The notes: generated by a model not told the origin, from the sequence alone. A stretch of 63,583 bases of DNA from Flavobacteriaceae bacterium (GCA_019634365.1 JAHQVM010000094.1:1-63583); one strand, 5' to 3'. Numbered from the stretch's first letter, positions 36,407 to 46,362 are shown. Made by a program: numbers and translations.

Positions 36407-36778
36407 TTAAATATCGTCGAAGTCAATATCGGTAAAGCTGGAGGTTTCGGTAGCGGTTTCTTCTGCTACCACGGCCTCACCATTCTGATCTTCTCTTTTG
36501 TAATCGCTCTGATGACGTTCGCTAATTACTTCTTCTCCCTTGGCATCAATGATATATTGGATCATTTCATGAAGGTTGTCCCTGAAGTCTGCAAAGTCCT
36601 CTTTATACAAATAAATCTTGTGTTTTTTGTAATGAAAAGAACCGTCATCGTTGGTAAACTTCTTACTCTCGGTTATGGTTAAGTAATAGTCACCGGCTTT
36701 GGTTTCGCGTACATCAAAAAAATAAGTACGCCTACCGGCTCGCATTACTTTGGAATATATTTCTTCTTTCTCCATCAT
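36407..36778 (-). CDS. PUR-alpha-like nucleic-acid-binding protein (DUF3276)
   Basis: A 123-residue protein of the bacterial PUR family. EEIYSKVMRAGRRTYFFDVRETKAGDYYLTITESKK is nearly invariant in Bacteroidota, and the second block is HKIYLYKEDFADFRDNL. PUR domains bind single-stranded DNA or RNA. The acidic, Ser/Thr-rich tail is typical. The start could equally be the second Met (36775). It stands alone with its own terminator. Biological role in bacteria is unsettled. Confidence 0.9.
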   Translation of the reverse strand: MMEKEEIYSKVMRAGRRTYFFDVRETKAGDYYLTITESKKFTNDDGSFHYKKHKIYLYKEDFADFRDNLHEMIQYIIDAKGEEVISERHQSDYKREDQNGEAVVAEETATETSSFTDIDFDDI

Positions 36779-36858
36779 TTGACTGTCTCTAAAAGGTTAA
36801 TTTTTTGTAAACGTAGAGCCAAAAATCTAAAAAAAAACCTAATCGGCAAAAGGAAAGA

Positions 36859-38610
36859 CTACATTTCTTTCTCCTGAAGTTGTTTGTTGTACAGCTCTTT
36901 GTAGTAACCGTCGATGTTTATTAGCTCAGCATGGGATCCTTGTTGAATCACCCTTCCTTCTTCCAAGACAATAATCTGGTCAGCATTTTTAGCCGAAGAT
37001 ACCCGGTGGCTAACAATTAGAGTAGTACTGTTCTTGGAAAGCTTTTGGAGGTTTTGAAGGATTTCTTCTTCTGTTTCGGTATCTACCGCGCTCAGACAAT
37101 CATCCAGCAATAATATTTTTGGATCTTTTATAATAGCACGAGCAATGGAAACCCGCTGTTTCTGGCCACCGCTCAAGGTGATACCGCGCTCTCCCAAAAT
37201 GGTTTCATAACCTTTTGCGAAGTCGACAATGTTTCCATGTACCGCTGCATTTTTGGCAGCTTCGATAATCATATCGTCGGTAGCTTCATTGTAACCAAAT
37301 TTTATATTATTGCGAATGGTATCGCTAAACAGAAATGCATCCTGTGGAACATAACCCATACTACTGCGTAAATCGTCGAGGTGAACATCCTTGGCTACAT
37401 GGCCATCCAGGGTGTAGAATCCATCTTCAATATCATAGAGTCGTGCGATAAGTTCCAAAATGGTAGACTTGCCCGATCCCGTATTTCCTATAATGGCCAG
37501 GGTTTCCCCAGGCACAACAGAAAAAGAAACCCCCTTAAGTGCCTGAATGCCTGTATCCGGGTAGGTAAAACTGACGTTGTCGAATACAATCTTACCTTTA
37601 ATTTCGGTACGCTGGGAGGCTGTGTTAATTATATCTGGGGATACCTTTAAAAATTCATTGATCCTTTTTTGTGAAGCCTCCGCTTGTTGTACCATAGAAG
37701 AGACCCAACCTACAATGGCAACAGGCCATGTAAGCATGTTTACATAAATGAGGAATTCCACGATGGTACCAAATTCTATTTTTCCTTCAATAAATTGATT
37801 CCCACCAACGTACACTACAATAAGGTTGCTGGCACCAATAAGTAGAATCATTAATGGAAAAAATAGCGCTTGTACCTTGGTAAGGTCAATGTTCTTTTGC
37901 TTGCTTCCATTGGCCAATTCCTCAAAATCGATTTGAGTTCTTCCTTCAATGCCGTAGGCCTTAATCACCGAAATACCACTAAAGCTTTCTTGGGTAAATG
38001 TTGTAAGTTTTGCCAAGTATTGCTGCACTACCGTACTGCGCTTGTGAATGGCAATGCTCAATCTATAAATGCTCACCGAAAGAATAGGCAATGGTGCAAT
38101 GGCATAGAGTGTAAGTAGGGGTGCCGTATAGACCATATAACTAATGGCAACAATAAAAAGTGTTACGGTAGTGGTACTATACATGAGGGCAGGGCCAGCA
38201 TACATCCTAACTTTCCCAACATCTTCACTTATTCGGCTCATAAGGTCCCCGGTTCTATTGTTTTTGTAAAAATTGAGGGATAGTTTCTGATATTGCTCGA
38301 ATACTACGTTTTTAAGGTCGAATTCAATATAACGGGATACAACGATAATGGTCTGTCGCATTAAGAAGGTGAAGAATCCCGACAACAATGCCGCACCGAT
38401 TATAATGAGGATATTTTCCAAAAGCATACCGTTGAGCACATCCTGGGTAATTTCACCATTGAACTTCATACGAACGGCATCCATGGAGTCCCCGATTTTG
38501 GCCGGAACCACAATGCGAAATATAGTAGCAATGGCGGTAATAATAAGCCCCAAAAGCAGACGCCATTTGTATTTGAGAAAAAATTGATTGAGAAAACGAA
38601 GTTCCTTCAT
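36859..38610 (-). CDS. ABC exporter, fused permease and ATPase (MsbA-like)
   Basis: A 583-residue half-transporter. Six membrane helices (about 15-310) precede an ATPase domain. Walker A is GNTGSGKST, the signature is LSGGQKQRVSIARAI, and the H-loop is SHRVSSAKNAD. Walker B reads ILLLDDCLSAVD, so the catalytic Glu is an Asp. That substitution occurs in one half of heterodimeric exporters and in some Bacteroidota homologues. It suggests either slow ATP hydrolysis or an unseen partner. Substrate could be lipid or drug. No linked gene helps. Confidence 0.9.
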   Translation of the reverse strand: MKELRFLNQFFLKYKWRLLLGLIITAIATIFRIVVPAKIGDSMDAVRMKFNGEITQDVLNGMLLENILIIIGAALLSGFFTFLMRQTIIVVSRYIEFDLKNVVFEQYQKLSLNFYKNNRTGDLMSRISEDVGKVRMYAGPALMYSTTTVTLFIVAISYMVYTAPLLTLYAIAPLPILSVSIYRLSIAIHKRSTVVQQYLAKLTTFTQESFSGISVIKAYGIEGRTQIDFEELANGSKQKNIDLTKVQALFFPLMILLIGASNLIVVYVGGNQFIEGKIEFGTIVEFLIYVNMLTWPVAIVGWVSSMVQQAEASQKRINEFLKVSPDIINTASQRTEIKGKIVFDNVSFTYPDTGIQALKGVSFSVVPGETLAIIGNTGSGKSTILELIARLYDIEDGFYTLDGHVAKDVHLDDLRSSMGYVPQDAFLFSDTIRNNIKFGYNEATDDMIIEAAKNAAVHGNIVDFAKGYETILGERGITLSGGQKQRVSIARAIIKDPKILLLDDCLSAVDTETEEEILQNLQKLSKNSTTLIVSHRVSSAKNADQIIVLEEGRVIQQGSHAELINIDGYYKELYNKQLQEKEM

Positions 38611-38679
38611 GAGGGATCAACTACTTATAAATAGATACATCAAAACTTATTAACAAATTCTTAAATTTAAGATATTTTT

Positions 38680-38710
38680 TTGCGAAATCTTCAATAATCC
38701 TCTAATTTTG
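38680..38710 (+). promoter_or_regulatory. -33/-7 promoter of the leucine dehydrogenase gene
   Basis: TTG at 38680-38682 (part of TTTG), a 20-nt spacer, and TAATTTTG at 38703-38710. The predicted leader is about 32 nt. Confidence 0.7.
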
Positions 38711-38746
38711 CACTCCTATTTTATGGGATTAACAAAAACTTAATGT

Positions 38747-39844
38747 ATGGTGACTGAGGTAGTTAAAGCAAAAGAACTTCAAAAATTAGATCCTGTTTTT
38801 GGACAGTTATCCTTCGATAACCATGAGCAAATCGTTTTTTGCAATGACAAAGATACAGGTTTAAAAGCAATAATAGGAATTCACAATACCGTTTTGGGAC
38901 CTGCCTTGGGAGGTACCCGTATGTGGCAGTACAACTCAGAATGGGATGCTTTAAATGATGTACTTCGACTATCCCGTGGAATGACTTTTAAAAGCGCTAT
39001 CACAGGTTTAAACCTTGGTGGCGGAAAGGCTGTTATCATAGGAGATTCCAAAACCCAAAAGACGCCAGAATTGATGCTTCGATTTGGTGAGTTTGTACAT
39101 TCTTTAGGTGGAAGATACATTACCGCAGAAGATGTTGGGATGGCGACCAGCGATATGGATTTGGTAAGAACCGTTACTCCTTATGTTACTGGTATTTCTG
39201 AAGAAAAAGGAGGTGCCGGAAATCCTTCCCCTATTACTGCATATGGTGTGTTTATGGGAATGAAAGCCGCTGCCAAATATAAATTTGGAAATGATAATTT
39301 GGAGGATAAAGTGGTCTATGTTCAAGGAATTGGAAATGTAGGGGAAGCATTGGTTGAGCATTTGAGCAATGAAGGCGCCAAAGTATTTATTAGCGATATA
39401 CATAGAAATCGTCTGGAAGAAGTTCGTGACAAATACCATGTAACCATTTATGAAGGAGACAACATTTATGAAGAAGACATGGATATTTACGCACCATGTG
39501 CTTTGGGAGCTACGGTAAACGATAGTACCATTAACCAGCTAAAGGCTAAAGTTATTGCAGGGGCTGCCAATAACCAATTGGCAGATGAGCAAACTCATGG
39601 AACCCAACTTCGTGAGAGAGGCATTGTATATGCTCCGGACTTTTTAATCAATGCTGGTGGTATCATAAATGTGTATGCTGAGTTGGAAAATTACGGGAAG
39701 CAGGAAATCATGCGCAAGACAGAAAATATCTACAATACAACTTTGGAAATATTGTCCAATGCGGAGACAAATGGGATTACTACCCATGAAGCGGCTTTCC
39801 ATATTGCACAATCCAGAATCGATGCTCGAAAAAAAGAGCGTTAA
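38747..39844 (+). CDS. leucine dehydrogenase (Glu/Leu/Phe/Val dehydrogenase family)
   Basis: A 365-residue NAD-dependent branched-chain amino acid dehydrogenase, deaminating leucine, valine and isoleucine to keto acids. The catalytic Lys is in LNLGGGKAVI; the first block is GPALGGTRMW, and the NAD fold begins VYVQGIGNVGEALVEHL. NAGGIINVYAEL is the usual C-terminal block. A well-formed promoter and terminator bracket it, so it is monocistronic. HMG-CoA lyase later in the window acts downstream in leucine degradation. Confidence 0.92.
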   Translation: MVTEVVKAKELQKLDPVFGQLSFDNHEQIVFCNDKDTGLKAIIGIHNTVLGPALGGTRMWQYNSEWDALNDVLRLSRGMTFKSAITGLNLGGGKAVIIGDSKTQKTPELMLRFGEFVHSLGGRYITAEDVGMATSDMDLVRTVTPYVTGISEEKGGAGNPSPITAYGVFMGMKAAAKYKFGNDNLEDKVVYVQGIGNVGEALVEHLSNEGAKVFISDIHRNRLEEVRDKYHVTIYEGDNIYEEDMDIYAPCALGATVNDSTINQLKAKVIAGAANNQLADEQTHGTQLRERGIVYAPDFLINAGGIINVYAELENYGKQEIMRKTENIYNTTLEILSNAETNGITTHEAAFHIAQSRIDARKKER

Positions 39845-39870
39845 TTTTATACAGAATGCATATCTTTACG

Positions 39871-39903
39871 GCGCATTTCCAGAAGGGGATGCGCTTATTT
39901 TTT
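39871..39903 (+). terminator. terminator after leucine dehydrogenase
   Basis: GCGCATTTCC and GGGGATGCGC form a 10-bp stem (two G-T pairs) with an AGAA loop, followed by a T-rich tail. It lies 26 nt after the stop. Confidence 0.8.
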
Positions 39904-39926
39904 AACTCCTAGCTAAGTTCTTTTTA

Positions 39927-40874
39927 ATGATGCTGACCAGAAGACATATAAGAGTAAAAGTTTTACAATCGTTATATGCGTTTTACCAATCGGAAGATCA
40001 AGATCTCGATAAACAGAAAAAATTCCTGGCCTACAGTATCTCTCAGATGCAGGACCTCAATGCGCTGCTCCTTCAGCTCATGGTCGCCATTAGGGACCAT
40101 GCCGATGCCTACCTTGAAAAGTCCCGTAAAAAACACCTAGCTACTTCCGAAGAGAAGAACCCAAGCTTGGCATTCGTTGAAAACAAGGTAATTCAATTGA
40201 TTCAAAAACATGAAGGCCTGTCTGAATACTTGAAAAATCGCAAACTGGATAATTGGAAAAACGACGATGAATATGTCGCCATTTTGTTCAATGAACTCAA
40301 AGAGCAATCCTGGTATTTGGATTATTTAAAAGAGGAGAATGCGGATTTTAACACGGATAAATTACTGGTTAGCAAGCTCTACAAAGAGGTGATAGCACCT
40401 AACGACAAGCTTTACGAGTATTTGGAGGACCACCGTTTAACCTGGTTGGACGATTTTCCTTTGGTGAATACATCCATTGCCAAAATGCTGGATAAGATAG
40501 CCGAAAAGAAATCGAAATCGGTGTTTTCGGAACAGCTTTACAAGAATGAGGAAGATCGGGAGTTCAGTTCGTTGTTGTTGCAAAAAGTGATTCTAAATGA
40601 TGATAAATTATCGGAATGGATCGACGGAAAAACCCCTAATTGGGACAAGGAACGAATAGCCGAAATCGATATGATCATTTTGAAGATGGGGATCGCCGAA
40701 TTCCTTTATTTTCCTAGTATTCCCGTAAAGGTAACCATCAATGAATACTTGGAGATATCCAAAGAATATTCCACCCCGAAAAGTAGCCTCTTTATCAATG
40801 GGATATTGGACAAGTTGGTGAAAGAACTTACTAAGAATGACAAATTGAATAAAATAGGGCGGGGTCTTCGCTAG
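39927..40874 (+). CDS. nusB: transcription antitermination factor NusB, extended form
   Basis: NusB binds NusE/S10 and boxA RNA in rRNA antitermination. The first residues, LTRRHIRVKVLQSLYAFYQS, and the C-terminal block, EIDMIILKMGIAEFLYFPSIPVKVTINEYLEISKEYSTPKSSLFINGILD, are canonical. The protein has 315 residues against about 140 in E. coli. Roughly 160 extra residues form charged helices between the two conserved ends, as in other Bacteroidota. Spaced 50 nt before the DUF1573 lipoprotein and YajC, it probably begins that operon. Confidence 0.92.
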   Translation: MMLTRRHIRVKVLQSLYAFYQSEDQDLDKQKKFLAYSISQMQDLNALLLQLMVAIRDHADAYLEKSRKKHLATSEEKNPSLAFVENKVIQLIQKHEGLSEYLKNRKLDNWKNDDEYVAILFNELKEQSWYLDYLKEENADFNTDKLLVSKLYKEVIAPNDKLYEYLEDHRLTWLDDFPLVNTSIAKMLDKIAEKKSKSVFSEQLYKNEEDREFSSLLLQKVILNDDKLSEWIDGKTPNWDKERIAEIDMIILKMGIAEFLYFPSIPVKVTINEYLEISKEYSTPKSSLFINGILDKLVKELTKNDKLNKIGRGLR

Positions 40875-40924
40875 AAATAAAAAAATGGTTACTTTAGCGG
40901 TTCCTATAACTTAAATAAAAAATA

Positions 40925-41404
40925 ATGAAAAAATCAATTTTATTACTAGCAGCAATTGCGATGGTTGCTTTTACGTCTTGTAAAGACAAAGCTGCCGATA
41001 AAGTAAGTGAAGAGAATGTAGCGGCGGCTGCAGAGCGTGATGCAGAGGCAGGAAAGTTTCCAGTAATGACTTTTTCTGAAACAGAATTCGATTTTGGTAC
41101 TATCGATCAAGGAACTCCTCAGGAGCATTTGTTCAAGTTTACCAATACTGGTGAAGCAGACTTAGTGATTGTTGATGCTAAGAGTAGCTGTGGATGTACC
41201 GTTCCAGAATATCCAAAAACTCCTATCGCACCGGGTGCAGAAGGAGAGATGTTGGTAAAGTTTAATGGAAGTGGTAAAAACCAGGTAAGTAAAACAGTAA
41301 CTATTACTGCAAACACTGAAAAAGGGAAAGAGACCATTAAGATCAAAGCCTTTGTAAATCCTAAAGAAGGTGCTGCTCAAGGATCTCCAATCCAGACTCA
41401 GTAA
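40925..41404 (+). CDS. DUF1573 lipoprotein
   Basis: A 159-residue lipoprotein with lipobox AFTSC (C19). A low-complexity Ala/Glu linker is followed by one DUF1573 Ig-like domain (FDFGTIDQGTPQEHLFKFTNTGEADL, SSCGCTVPEYPKTPIAPG). The C-G-C pair is conserved in the family. Such proteins sit in the periplasm or outer membrane; function is not established. It lies between nusB and yajC, a frequent arrangement in flavobacteria. Confidence 0.88.
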   Translation: MKKSILLLAAIAMVAFTSCKDKAADKVSEENVAAAAERDAEAGKFPVMTFSETEFDFGTIDQGTPQEHLFKFTNTGEADLVIVDAKSSCGCTVPEYPKTPIAPGAEGEMLVKFNGSGKNQVSKTVTITANTEKGKETIKIKAFVNPKEGAAQGSPIQTQ

Positions 41405-41428
41405 TTTAAAGAAACTAAGATTATTTAG

Positions 41429-41710
41429 ATGGATCAATCCTTATTAGGCCCATTACTCCTATTTACCGTTTTCATTATTTTCTTTATGGTATTACCCCAA
41501 AGAAAAAGAATGAAGCAGGAAAAAAAGTTTTTTAGCGAGTTGAAAAAAGGGATGAAAGTTGTTATGGGGAGTGGTCTCCATGGAAAAGTGCTGGAATTGA
41601 ATGATGACGGAACCTGTATCATTGAAACAGGTGCTGGTAGAATGAAATTCGATAAGACAGCCATTTCAGTTGAGAAATCCACCAAACTGAATTCTGCTTC
41701 CACTAAGTAA
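41429..41710 (+). CDS. yajC: preprotein translocase subunit YajC
   Basis: A 93-residue accessory subunit of the Sec holotranslocon. One N-terminal membrane helix (LLLFTVFIIFFMVLPQRKR) is followed by a small cytoplasmic domain with FFSELKKGMKVVMGSGLHGKV and AISVE. Length and order are typical. It ends 20 nt before a strong bidirectional terminator. SecD/SecF are not nearby. Confidence 0.93.
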   Translation: MDQSLLGPLLLFTVFIIFFMVLPQRKRMKQEKKFFSELKKGMKVVMGSGLHGKVLELNDDGTCIIETGAGRMKFDKTAISVEKSTKLNSASTK

Positions 41711-41730
41711 TTAGATATAGTATAAAGCAT

Positions 41731-41762
41731 AAAAAACCCTCAGCATTACTGAGGGTTTTTTT
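41731..41762. terminator. bidirectional terminator after yajC
   Basis: AAAAAACCCTCAG, a 5-nt loop, and CTGAGGGTTTTTT. It ends yajC on the + strand and the DUF3575-like gene on the - strand. Confidence 0.88.
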
Positions 41763-41779
41763 ATTATCGTAATTCCTAA

Positions 41780-42331
41780 TTAAAATCGATATCCCACCGA
41801 GGCACCGCCTCTAAAGAAAGCTTCAGGGCCATTATCTTCACCGCCGAAGTAGCGACCTCCACCCACAGATAATTCGACAACGAAACCATTGCGACTCACC
41901 CATTTCTGTCCTACGGCAAATCCAATTCCCAGTTTGGTCCAATCTTCTTCAACATTCCTTTCTTGTTCAAAAATGTATTCAGTATCAGTACCACCTCCTA
42001 ATTGCAAAAGTCCTTCGGCGAAGAAGCCTTTAGCACCATAATCTTGTTTGTTGAAAAAATACTGGCGATAGTAGGGGGTAATGGCCCATTCTTGGTAATC
42101 ATCACTATCATTATCACTTAAACCTATAAAAGCAGAAACCCCGGCACCCGAGAATTTACTAATAATGTATTCGTAGCTTACGTCAACAGCAGGAACAATA
42201 AGCCCCTCAAGGGCATCCAGGCGGAATTCATGTTTGGGATCTAAGGTCGAAGTATCGTCATTGTCGGTGTCTTGGGCAAATGTAAATGTCACTGCACCAA
42301 GGAGCAGTAAGGTTATGATGTTCTTTTTCAT
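41780..42331 (-). CDS. small outer-membrane beta-barrel protein (DUF3575-like)
   Basis: A 183-residue protein. The start is placed at 42331 because MKKNIITLLLLGAVTFTFAQ is a clean signal peptide; the longer frame from 42379 adds 16 unlikely residues. Mature sequence is a barrel of alternating strands (GLIVPAVDVSYEYI, TPYYRQYF, GFFAEGLLQLGGG, KLGIGFAVGQKWV) ending GASVGYRF with a terminal Phe. This resembles DUF3575 small barrels. Function unknown, possibly structural or a pore. Confidence 0.75.
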   Translation of the reverse strand: MKKNIITLLLLGAVTFTFAQDTDNDDTSTLDPKHEFRLDALEGLIVPAVDVSYEYIISKFSGAGVSAFIGLSDNDSDDYQEWAITPYYRQYFFNKQDYGAKGFFAEGLLQLGGGTDTEYIFEQERNVEEDWTKLGIGFAVGQKWVSRNGFVVELSVGGGRYFGGEDNGPEAFFRGGASVGYRF

Positions 42332-42383
42332 ATATAGTGGTTTTTTAATTGTAATGGGATGCTTAGGCACAACAACCATTCCA

Positions 42384-43616
42384 TTATTTCTTAGCCAAGT
42401 TTACGGCTATGTTAACAATAACCTCGATGGCCTTTTGCATACTTTCTACAGGAACGTATTCGTAACGGCCATGAAAATTATGGCCTCCGGCAAATATATT
42501 GGGGCAGGGAAGTCCCATAAAGCTGAGTTGAGATCCATCGGTTCCACCGCGAATGGGTTTTATGATAGGAGTAATTCCGGCTTGTTTCATGGCTTCTTCT
42601 GCAAGATCGACAATGTGCATTACGGGTTCTACTTTTTCCCGCATGTTGAAGTATTGGTCTTTTATTTCTACAGAAACACGATCACCAGGATGTTTCTGGT
42701 TAAGTTTCTCTGCAATTTCTAGCATTTCTGCCTTGCGCGCTTCGAACTTTTCGCGGTCATGATCGCGAATAATATACTGTAATTCGGTACTGTCTACTTC
42801 ACCATTCACACTGTACAAATGATAAAAACCTTCCCGATCTTCGGTTTGCTCAGGAGTTTCGTTACGAGGTAAGGCATTAATAAAATCTGTGGCGATATAC
42901 ATACTATTCACCATTTTACCCTTAGCGTATCCAGGGTGAACAATTTTACCTTTGATCTTCACCACCGCTCCCGCAGCATTAAAGTTTTCATATTCCAATT
43001 CACCTACCTGGCTACCATCCATGGTGTAGGCCCAGTCCGCACCGAATTTTTCTACATCGAACTTATGCGCTCCCCGACCAATCTCTTCATCTGGGGTAAA
43101 TCCAACCCGTATCTTTCCGTGTTTTAATTCGGGGTGTTGAATGAGGTATTCCATGGCAGATACAATCTCAGCGATTCCTGCTTTGTCATCGGCACCCAAT
43201 AAGGTGGTTCCATCGGTCGTGATCAATGTTTTACCCTTGTAAAGGAGTAGATCTTCAAACTCGGATGGTGACAATTTTAAATCAGTTCCTTTTAAAGGGA
43301 TATCACCACCCTCATAATTTTCAATAATCTGGGGCTTTACATGGGCGCCGGTAAAATCGGGAGTAGTATCGAAATGAGAAATAAATCCAATAACGGGCAC
43401 CTCTTTATCCACATTACTGGGAAGTGTGGCCATGATATAAGCATTCTCATCAATGGAAACATCTTCCATTCCAATAGCTTTCAACTCTTCGGCCAACGCC
43501 TTGGCCAAATCCCACTGTTTTGCACTACTGGGTGTTGTGTTACTGTTCGGATCACTTTCCGTATCTACGGTTACATAGCCAATAAATCTATCGATAAGTC
43601 TTTGCTTGTCAATCAT
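42384..43616 (-). CDS. pepT: peptidase T
   Basis: An M20 family dizinc aminotripeptidase of 410 residues (E. coli PepT has 408). Zinc-site segments are [34 protein letters not shown] and [11 protein letters not shown], all intact. I start at 43616 ([11 protein letters not shown]). The frame from 43703 has a Cys-rich non-family extension and would cross the pyrD promoter. Cytoplasmic; releases N-terminal residues from tripeptides. Confidence 0.94.
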   Translation of the reverse strand: MIDKQRLIDRFIGYVTVDTESDPNSNTTPSSAKQWDLAKALAEELKAIGMEDVSIDENAYIMATLPSNVDKEVPVIGFISHFDTTPDFTGAHVKPQIIENYEGGDIPLKGTDLKLSPSEFEDLLLYKGKTLITTDGTTLLGADDKAGIAEIVSAMEYLIQHPELKHGKIRVGFTPDEEIGRGAHKFDVEKFGADWAYTMDGSQVGELEYENFNAAGAVVKIKGKIVHPGYAKGKMVNSMYIATDFINALPRNETPEQTEDREGFYHLYSVNGEVDSTELQYIIRDHDREKFEARKAEMLEIAEKLNQKHPGDRVSVEIKDQYFNMREKVEPVMHIVDLAEEAMKQAGITPIIKPIRGGTDGSQLSFMGLPCPNIFAGGHNFHGRYEYVPVESMQKAIEVIVNIAVNLAKK

Positions 43617-43678
43617 GGTTTCGAATTTTGTTCTACAAAATAAAGGAATCGCCCTTAAAAGTTCTGCAGTTTTAGTAC

Positions 43679-43686
43679 TATTTTTG
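43679..43686 (+). promoter_or_regulatory. -7 box of pyrD
   Basis: TATTTTTG, 19 nt before ATG 43706. No convincing -33 TTG. Confidence 0.45.
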
Positions 43687-43705
43687 CAGCACATTTTCAA
43701 CAACT

Positions 43706-44728
43706 ATGTATAAAGTTCTTTTGCGTCCCTTATTGTTCTGTTTCGATCCCGAAAAAGTACACCATTTCACGTTTTCCTTAGTTCGTTTTTGTCATCGTTT
43801 AGGTATGGGGGGGATGTTTCGCAGAATTTACAAAGTGAATGATTCAGCGTTGAAACGGGAGTTGTTCGGTCTTACCTTTCCCAATCCTGTGGGCTTGGCT
43901 GCCGGGTTCGACAAAGATGCCAAATTATATAAGGAGCTCTCTAATTTTGGTTTTGGTTTTATTGAAATCGGAACTGTTACCCCGAAGCCCCAAGCTGGAA
44001 ACCCTAAGAAGCGTTTGTTCCGATTGAAAAGCGATAGCGCCATCATTAATAGAATGGGATTCAATAATGGCGGGGTAACGGAAGCCGTGGAACGCCTCAA
44101 AAAGAACAAAAACGTACTCATTGGTGGGAATATCGGTAAGAACAAGGTAACTCCGAATGAGGAAGCGGTAAACGATTATGTAATCTGTTTCGAAGCCCTA
44201 TTCGATCATGTGGACTACTTCGTTGTGAACGTGAGTTCACCCAATACTCCCAATCTTCGGGAACTTCAGGATAAGAAACCCCTCACCGACCTTCTAAATA
44301 CCCTTCAGCAAAAGAATGCCTCCAAATCCAAACGCAAACCCATTCTCCTTAAGATTGCACCCGATCTAACGGATGATCAACTATTGGATATTATAGACAT
44401 TGTTAGGGATACTAAAATAGATGGTGTTATTGCAACGAATACCACTATATCGAGAGAAGGACTTACTTCCGAAAATAAAAAGGAATTGGGAGGCCTTAGT
44501 GGTAAACCTTTGACCAAAAGAGCTACCGAAGTAATTCGCTTCTTATCCGAAAAAAGCAATCGATCTTTTCCCATTATTGGTGTAGGGGGGATCCATTCGG
44601 TCGAGGACGCACTGGAAAAGATTGAAGCCGGAGCAAGCTTAATTCAACTCTACACCGGCTTCATTTATGAAGGCCCTACTCTGATTAAGGCCATCAATAA
44701 AGGCATTTTACAACTTGATAAGTCTTGA
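43706..44728 (+). CDS. pyrD: quinone-dependent dihydroorotate dehydrogenase (class 2)
   Basis: The membrane-associated fourth enzyme of pyrimidine synthesis, oxidising dihydroorotate to orotate with FMN and passing electrons to quinone. 340 residues. The N-terminal amphipathic extension ([18 protein letters not shown]) marks class 2. Conserved blocks: [48 protein letters not shown] with the class 2 catalytic Ser, GVIATNTT and GVGGIHS. Its last 21 nt overlap the convergent spondin-domain gene. Confidence 0.95.
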   Translation: MYKVLLRPLLFCFDPEKVHHFTFSLVRFCHRLGMGGMFRRIYKVNDSALKRELFGLTFPNPVGLAAGFDKDAKLYKELSNFGFGFIEIGTVTPKPQAGNPKKRLFRLKSDSAIINRMGFNNGGVTEAVERLKKNKNVLIGGNIGKNKVTPNEEAVNDYVICFEALFDHVDYFVVNVSSPNTPNLRELQDKKPLTDLLNTLQQKNASKSKRKPILLKIAPDLTDDQLLDIIDIVRDTKIDGVIATNTTISREGLTSENKKELGGLSGKPLTKRATEVIRFLSEKSNRSFPIIGVGGIHSVEDALEKIEAGASLIQLYTGFIYEGPTLIKAINKGILQLDKS

Positions 44729-45619
44729 TACCGATTCTTGATTCGAATCGTTAACCGTTTTTACCAAATAGGCACCGCTCGGTAAATCACTGATGTTTAC
44801 TTCAACGGTATTGCTATTTATATTTTCCTTTTTCATTACTTCTGCTCCTAGAACATTGTACACATGAACACTGCGCAATGCACTTGAATGGGATACAGCA
44901 AAGCGGTCTTGAGCGGGATTGGGATAAAGTTTCATCTCATTTTTTATAAGATCGTTGGTTCCCAAAACCGATTCTAATGTGATCGTTAGTGTCCCTATGG
45001 TCTCCGATGAGAAGGGAGTAATCCCTTGCAAACTGGAAATAGGTTCTTGAGGATTGGTATTCATATTACCAGAAGAATAATCTGTACCACTATCGGTACC
45101 AGCATCTATAGGATATAGATCGATAACAATTTCATCCTTCCAATTACCATTGATATCTAATAAATCCACACTGTTTACCCCTATCATCCAGTCAGGACTT
45201 GGAGCAATCATGGAAAGCAGGGTTACATAATGAAACTCTTCAGTAGTAACCAGATTATTAATTACCATTTGGCCGAGTGCCGTGGATAGGTTAGGGCCGT
45301 TGATGGATTGATTGGAATGTCCATTGGAAATGGCTTCATCTACTTCATTGAAAAAAGCGATGTTATTTCCCAATTCGGCTACATCCTCTACACCTTCTGT
45401 TGCCAATCCGCCCATTTCCCAAAATGTAACTTCCTCATTATGGGTGGCACCCACCAGTCTGGACCAGTGAGCACTTCCAGGAAGACTACCGCTGGAATGG
45501 GGATGTGTTGCCTGTGACCAATTGCTATCAAATCGCACAGTGTAGGTTGCTTCAGATTGTCCGAAGGACAAAAATGAAACAAGGACTGCCAAGGTGGTTA
45601 AGAGTAATTTATTTTTCAT
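44708..45619 (-). CDS. spondin-N domain protein with T9SS sorting domain
   Basis: A 303-residue secreted protein. Signal peptide to about residue 20 (LSFGQS). A spondin-N domain (about 22-210) starts [17 protein letters not shown] and includes [20 protein letters not shown] and [13 protein letters not shown], the usual domain core. A Por secretion tail (about 228-303) has [14 protein letters not shown] and [11 protein letters not shown]. In animals this domain is extracellular matrix-associated; bacterial forms are exported and of unknown role. The 3' end overlaps pyrD by 21 nt on the opposite strand. Confidence 0.88.
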   Translation of the reverse strand: MKNKLLLTTLAVLVSFLSFGQSEATYTVRFDSNWSQATHPHSSGSLPGSAHWSRLVGATHNEEVTFWEMGGLATEGVEDVAELGNNIAFFNEVDEAISNGHSNQSINGPNLSTALGQMVINNLVTTEEFHYVTLLSMIAPSPDWMIGVNSVDLLDINGNWKDEIVIDLYPIDAGTDSGTDYSSGNMNTNPQEPISSLQGITPFSSETIGTLTITLESVLGTNDLIKNEMKLYPNPAQDRFAVSHSSALRSVHVYNVLGAEVMKKENINSNTVEVNISDLPSGAYLVKTVNDSNQESVSRLIKL

Positions 45620-45690
45620 AATTGTGGTTTAGACTAATTAAGTCGTTTCTAAGCTCTTTGACTTACAATAAAAACGCATATTTTTAAAAA

Positions 45691-46308
45691 ATGTTTGAAG
45701 CCCTCTATTTATTCGTTTTTGCCACCCTGGCTTTGGCCATTTCACCGGGTCCCGATAATATATACGTACTTACACAATCTTTGGTTCACGGAACCAAAAG
45801 TGGTATCGCCACAACGGCAGGGCTCATTAGCGGTTGTATTGTGCATACTTGCCTGTTGGCATTTGGTGTATCGGCGGTAATCACCAAATCCGATACGATT
45901 TTTTACGGCATTAAAGTAGCTGGTGCACTGTATCTATTTTACCTAGCCTACAAGGTTTTTAAAAGCCCTTCGGCGGTTTCATTTGAAACCGATGCGATCC
46001 CCAAAAAGAGCCATTGGCAATTGTTTAAAACGGGAGTGGTCATGAACCTACTCAACCCCAAAGTGATGATATTTTTTCTGGCGTTCTTTCCTGGGTTTTT
46101 ATGGGATCCGGACGGCAATACGGTTTCACAATTTTTCATCTTGGGTGCTGTATTTATGCTCACCTCCTTTTTAGCTTTCAGTGCGGTTGCCCTTTTGGCT
46201 GGTGCCATTTCATCTTATTTAATGAAAAATAACCAAGTGGGAATCGTCCTAAAATGGCTTCAGATTGTCGTCTTTGTTGGAATTGCAGTCTATATATTGC
46301 TCCCTTAA
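45691..46308 (+). CDS. LysE/RhtB family amino acid exporter
   Basis: A 205-residue inner membrane exporter with about six helices. ALAISPGPDNIYVLTQSLVHGTKSGIATTAGLISG is the family N-terminal signature, and NLLNPKVMIFFLAFFPGF is the second. Members export threonine, homoserine, lysine or related compounds; the substrate here is not known. It lies 54 nt upstream of the HMG-CoA lyase gene in the same direction. Confidence 0.92.
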   Translation: MFEALYLFVFATLALAISPGPDNIYVLTQSLVHGTKSGIATTAGLISGCIVHTCLLAFGVSAVITKSDTIFYGIKVAGALYLFYLAYKVFKSPSAVSFETDAIPKKSHWQLFKTGVVMNLLNPKVMIFFLAFFPGFLWDPDGNTVSQFFILGAVFMLTSFLAFSAVALLAGAISSYLMKNNQVGIVLKWLQIVVFVGIAVYILLP

Positions 46309-46349
46309 TTTTCTTGAATTTCGGATCCCCTCGGCTTCAAGGGATATTG

Positions 46350-46357
46350 TATATTTG
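46350..46357 (+). promoter_or_regulatory. -7 box just before the HMG-CoA lyase start
   Basis: TATATTTG ends 5 nt before ATG 46363, so transcription from here would be nearly leaderless. No -33 TTG at the right spacing, so read-through from lysE is the alternative. Confidence 0.35.
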
Positions 46358-46362
46358 ATACG

